DNA from: Paraspadella gotoi
Taxonomy: Eukaryota; Chaetognatha
Length of the DNA: 64,000 nt
NCBI GenBank assembly: GCA_051294375.1
Contig: CM119265.1
Span: 28,302,260 to 28,366,259 of the forward strand
Reading direction: 5' to 3'
Shown here: positions 61,091-64,000 of the stretch, piece by piece
Layout: every line of letters starts with the position of its first letter
Numbering within the stretch: the first letter of the stretch is position 1
The notes under the pieces: model-generated
The model's database searches: none
What the model was told of the DNA's origin: nothing
The model's input: only the letters and a program-made list of their open reading frames with translations
Made by a program: the position numbers and the translations under genes

Positions 61091-62174
61091 GTGAAAGGAT
61101 TTACGATTCTTCATCTTATCTTATTATTATTAGTACCTTCATTATTATTTTTTGTCATAATTTTAACTACTCTCATGTTATTCTACATTATCTTATTTTG
61201 TCATAATTTTACCTTAGTCTAAGATAATTGCATCTTATCCTATTTTGTCCAAATTTCATCCTATCATATCTTTGATTGATTGATTGATTTTTTTGTTTTT
61301 TCAGTCGCATTAGTAATGCGACTAAATAAATCACCTAATTTACATTCATGAAGTCCGTTAACCATTAGCTTTTTTATAATTACTATCTTATTGATGAATA
61401 GTAAAATCAAAAATTTTAAGATGTAAACATCTTAAATGATTTATGATCTATGGTTTTTAATGTATTTAACCACCTGGAGATGACATTCTTATATATATTA
61501 AGAAAAATAAAACAAAAAGTCTTTACAAAAAAGGAAAAAAACCGATACAGAACTATATATATATAACTGTATATTCATCACATTGATAATTATTTTTTCC
61601 ATGAGACCTTGCTTGCTCCAAGGGAGCGTCCAAAAGAGAAATAAGAAGAGGGAATGCTTTAAACGTTTTACCGAGTGAAATAATGATTATTTAAACCTAA
61701 ATATAAAGTTACACAGACCTAAAAAAAGTCTAAAAAATCTTAAAAATCTTAGGTAGATCCATCTGTCCAAGAAGTAGGTCAAGACTTTGATTTTAGAACT
61801 TTTTTAAGCTTAACTTTATAATGTAGATACATTTTTAATAACTTAAATAAAAGAAAAATATTTAAAAATAACTAAAAAAATTAATTTAAATAAAAAATAA
61901 ACATTTAGATAGTTTTTAAAAGTTGTGTACACAAATTATGGGTATTTTTTTATGTTTTTGCTTTAATTAGCTGTTAAGGTATCAAACGGATTAATAAAAA
62001 ATATTATACAATTGTCAAAACACATATGACGAACAATGCCAACTTACACAACTTTTTTTTATGTATTTTACTTTTTTCCCTTTTTCCCCCATTTTTAGTC
62101 ACAAGATTATTTCTTCTCTGCCAACATCATCAAGCGTTAACAAGCTTTTCCTTTTTATTCCCTAACTCTCTTAG
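61091..62174. other. Last intron of the FReD gene
   Basis: AT-rich, 1,084 bases. A 20-base inverted stretch lies near 61304-61325 (CGCATTAGTAATGCG). No nested gene is seen. Confidence 0.8.
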
Positions 62175-62305
62175 GATGGTGGTACCAAGCTTGCTCGGCT
62201 GCTTACCTTAACTCCAATTGGCCGCTGAACAGAAGATGGCTTGATCACTTTGGTCTCTCACGGACGTTGATGAGGATTCGAAGACTGCGCCTTCACAAAG
62301 CGTGA
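62175..62305 (+). CDS. FReD gene last exon
   Basis: Acceptor AACTCTCTTAG completes G, then WWYQACSAAYLNSNWPLNRR, then WLDHFGLSRTLMRIRRLRLH to KA and TGA at 62303-62305. GWWY..C..A.LN is the canonical FReD end with the fourth cysteine. After it the domain is shorter than the usual tail: the YSYK..EMKIRP segment is replaced by a basic, arginine-rich end. The reading frame confirms the phases of all upstream exons. Confidence 0.95.
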
Positions 62306-63030
62306 CATGACTTACATGATTGGCCATCACATGAGATTATGTGATTAGACATGACATGGAATTTCAGGATTTTACTTAACATTACATTACATAATGTGAC
62401 CTGACATGACTTGAAAGTGATTATAGGATGTCATATACATGAGATGACTCGACTTTCCTTGACGTGACGACATGAGGTTACATGCAGGACTTAGGATGAA
62501 TTGAAAATATATTTGACCTCAAATGATTTGGAAAATATGAAGATTATTCATCAAAAGATAAGACACAAATTTACTTGTGAAGAAGCTACCGAAATTCATG
62601 CCTAATGACATGATGTAAGTCACAATATCACAATGTATGATGCAAAGAAAATAACTAATTGATCAAAGAGAAGATATGAAGAAGATTCGCTTTATCGTCT
62701 TCGTCGTCATCCCTATCTCCAATTGTCGTCGTCGTCATCCCTATCTCCAATCACTGCTATTTTTTTTGAAAGAATCTTGACTTAATTTAAAAACTGCCGC
62801 TTGACATTAAACTTGACAATAACATGACAACAAACTTGACAACAAATAATAACTGCAATCCTGTTTGTTTTTATCAATCGCCACACTTTTTTTGCTGTCT
62901 GGTCAAAAATTGATTTTGAGGTATACAAATATATGTCAAAGTTCATATTTAATTATAATAAATAACGTTTGGCCAAATTTTTTTTATTATTATATTTTTG
63001 TCAATAATGTTTTGAACGTCTTGTTTCTTG
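62306..63030. other. Intergenic / 3' untranslated DNA
   Basis: Contains ACATGACATGA-like degenerate repeats at about 62305-62480 and a duplicated TCGTCGTCATCCCTATCTCC at about 62699-62750. No gene is seen. Confidence 0.6.
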
Positions 63031-63031
63031 A

Positions 63032-63037
63032 AATAAA
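63032..63037 (+). promoter_or_regulatory. Candidate poly(A) signal AATAAA of the FReD gene
   Basis: AATAAA on the plus strand 727 bases after the stop. Other weaker A/T motifs occur earlier, so the choice is tentative. A minus-strand AATAAA at about 62983-62988 would serve the facing gene. Confidence 0.35.
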
Positions 63038-63086
63038 AATTTCAAAGATGTTATAGGGCTCTGTTTTCTGTTCAGTAAACTTAAAA

Positions 63087-63995
63087 CTAAAAGAGATTAA
63101 AAACAATGATTATTGGGATAGAATACCAACAGAAGTAAAGAATGCTGTAATTTGTGTATGATTCATTATTTATTACGGCGAGAAATTTGTCAAGATAGAA
63201 TTTAATCTTTTTGGGTGAAGCCATCGAGTTCGCCCACTTAAAAAAGATTACGAATGTGGGTAACCATGGAATCTGACTAGACGAAGCTGGCACAGTCCTT
63301 AGAAAGCCGAGTGCTAAGTAGTCTTTAGCTATTTCATTATGGTAAGGCTTCATTGTTTTCATATTTCGGAAAAAGCGAAGGCTTAAAAAAATAATCAAAA
63401 ATCCGATCGTAAACACAAATTTTATGAGTCGACGTTTCCACAGAGGAACAAATAACTTTGTTAAAATAAAAAAAATCCATGTGATCAAAGGCGCTGATGA
63501 AATCAATAACAGAAAAAGTTGCGATTCGCAACTCAGAAAAAAATTATAAATCTGACTCTTGCAATGTACTGTTTTCATCCTCTGCGCACTGCAGAGATAA
63601 CTCAGTTTCTCCAAATTCATCCCATTAACATCTTTCACTGTTAACATGAGCGGCCCGGCAAAGATGAGGCACGTTATGACCCCTATCAAGCAAAGCAGCC
63701 GTTTTTCTCCGGGACGAAGCATTTTCCATTTTCTTTTACCAAATCCCTCAACGAATGACAGCACAAAAATAAAGGACATCAGGTATTCAGGATAATGAGT
63801 CCAAATCGTGAAACTTCGATACATATTTTGGCTTTTGGTAAACAAGGTTTTGTTATCCAAACTAACAAAGCATGACCTTCTTAGGCATGGAGAAACATCA
63901 TATTGACTCATCATTTCTTTGTGAACAAGAATGGCATTTAAATTTTGGCAAACCACCGCTAAAAAAAAACCAGACCCAATGAGATTCGTTGTCAT
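63087..63995 (-). CDS. Multi-pass membrane protein, unrecognised, possibly N-terminally incomplete
   Basis: Single open frame of 302 codons from ATG at 63995 to TAG at 63087-63089, five bases from the window edge; an earlier start outside is possible. Hydrophobic segments at about residues 5-23, 68-85, 98-119, 157-180, 187-208, 243-258 and 283-301 suggest six or seven membrane spans. Cysteines are frequent (LRRSCFV, YLCSAQRMKTVHCKSQ, FFLSCESQL). I see no rhodopsin-type DRY/NPxxY, no insect chemoreceptor TYxxxxQF, and no transporter signature. The lack of introns contrasts with its neighbour. It is convergent with the FReD gene, with stops 782 bases apart. It could be an orphan receptor or transporter fragment. 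Confidence 0.75.
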   Translation of the reverse strand: MTTNLIGSGFFLAVVCQNLNAILVHKEMMSQYDVSPCLRRSCFVSLDNKTLFTKSQNMYRSFTIWTHYPEYLMSFIFVLSFVEGFGKRKWKMLRPGEKRLLCLIGVITCLIFAGPLMLTVKDVNGMNLEKLSYLCSAQRMKTVHCKSQIYNFFLSCESQLFLLLISSAPLITWIFFILTKLFVPLWKRRLIKFVFTIGFLIIFLSLRFFRNMKTMKPYHNEIAKDYLALGFLRTVPASSSQIPWLPTFVIFFKWANSMASPKKIKFYLDKFLAVINNESYTNYSILYFCWYSIPIIIVFNLF

Positions 63996-64000
63996 TTGGG

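Larger units (their letters stand above)
8356..62305 (+). other. Gene span: coiled-coil/fibrinogen-related domain protein
   Basis: Nine exons (9741-9871, 10240-10373, 10739-10902, 30841-30987, 59185-59247, 59670-59798, 60385-60506, 60916-61090, 62175-62305) each have AG acceptors and GT donors. Their phases fit all the way to a TGA, giving about 398 codons. The first third is heptad-rich and lysine/arginine/glutamate-rich, then comes a proline-rich linker, then a FReD of about 207 residues with four cysteines. Known proteins of this plan (angiopoietins, ficolins, tachylectins, insect scabrous) are secreted and form oligomers through the coiled coil. A less certain acidic/Q-rich exon lies at 8356-8937. 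No signal peptide was found, so the true 5' end is missing or upstream. Resemblance to scabrous is only an impression from the tail after WWYQAC. Confidence 0.85.

Overview
The window is eukaryotic, from an animal nuclear genome. It has GT-AG introns of several kilobases, a fibrinogen-related domain (FReD) gene split over many short exons, tRNA-derived SINEs and very dense simple-sequence repeats. The protein architecture (coiled coil plus FReD, faintly like arthropod scabrous) makes an invertebrate, perhaps a crustacean or other arthropod, the best guess. The species cannot be named from the sequence. It is a draft assembly with 12 runs of N, five of them exactly 25 bases.

Layout. 1-520: a short open coding end running into a GGAGCTGGAGC minisatellite. 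530-7140: AT-rich spacer with ATT, TCG, TTTC, TC and ATTT arrays. 7560-8130: a purine minisatellite that repeats a splice-donor-like motif. 8356-62305 (+): one long gene for a predicted extracellular coiled-coil/FReD protein. Its 3' part, nine exons from about 9741 to 62305, joins in consistent phase to about 398 codons; its 5' end is unresolved. Introns of about 19.9 kb and 28.2 kb hold most of the window's repeats. Inside the 28 kb intron, on the minus strand, lies a small unrecognised gene with a signal peptide, three coding exons and about eight mature cysteines (46248-50824). It appears a second time at 52380-56966. 63087-63995 (-): an intronless, unrecognised multi-pass membrane protein, convergent with the FReD gene.

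Mobile DNA. There is a 3,037-bp foldback element with about 1.5-kb arms, CAGT ends and TA target duplications (two identical copies). Two tRNA-derived SINE families, a roughly 120-bp interspersed repeat with five copies, and a 254-bp inverted-repeat element are also present.

Assembly quality shapes the reading. Three 25-N gaps separate duplicated sequence: an inverted copy at 14.2 kb and direct copies at 38.4 and 51.2 kb. The 21.2-29.0 kb stretch is a noisy, stretched, collinear copy of 18.3-21.0 kb. Most apparent structure there, and the doubling of the nested gene, is more likely assembly error than biology. I found no complete novel system. The nested secreted gene, the foldback element beside its splice site, the orphan membrane protein and the splice-donor minisatellite are the best leads.
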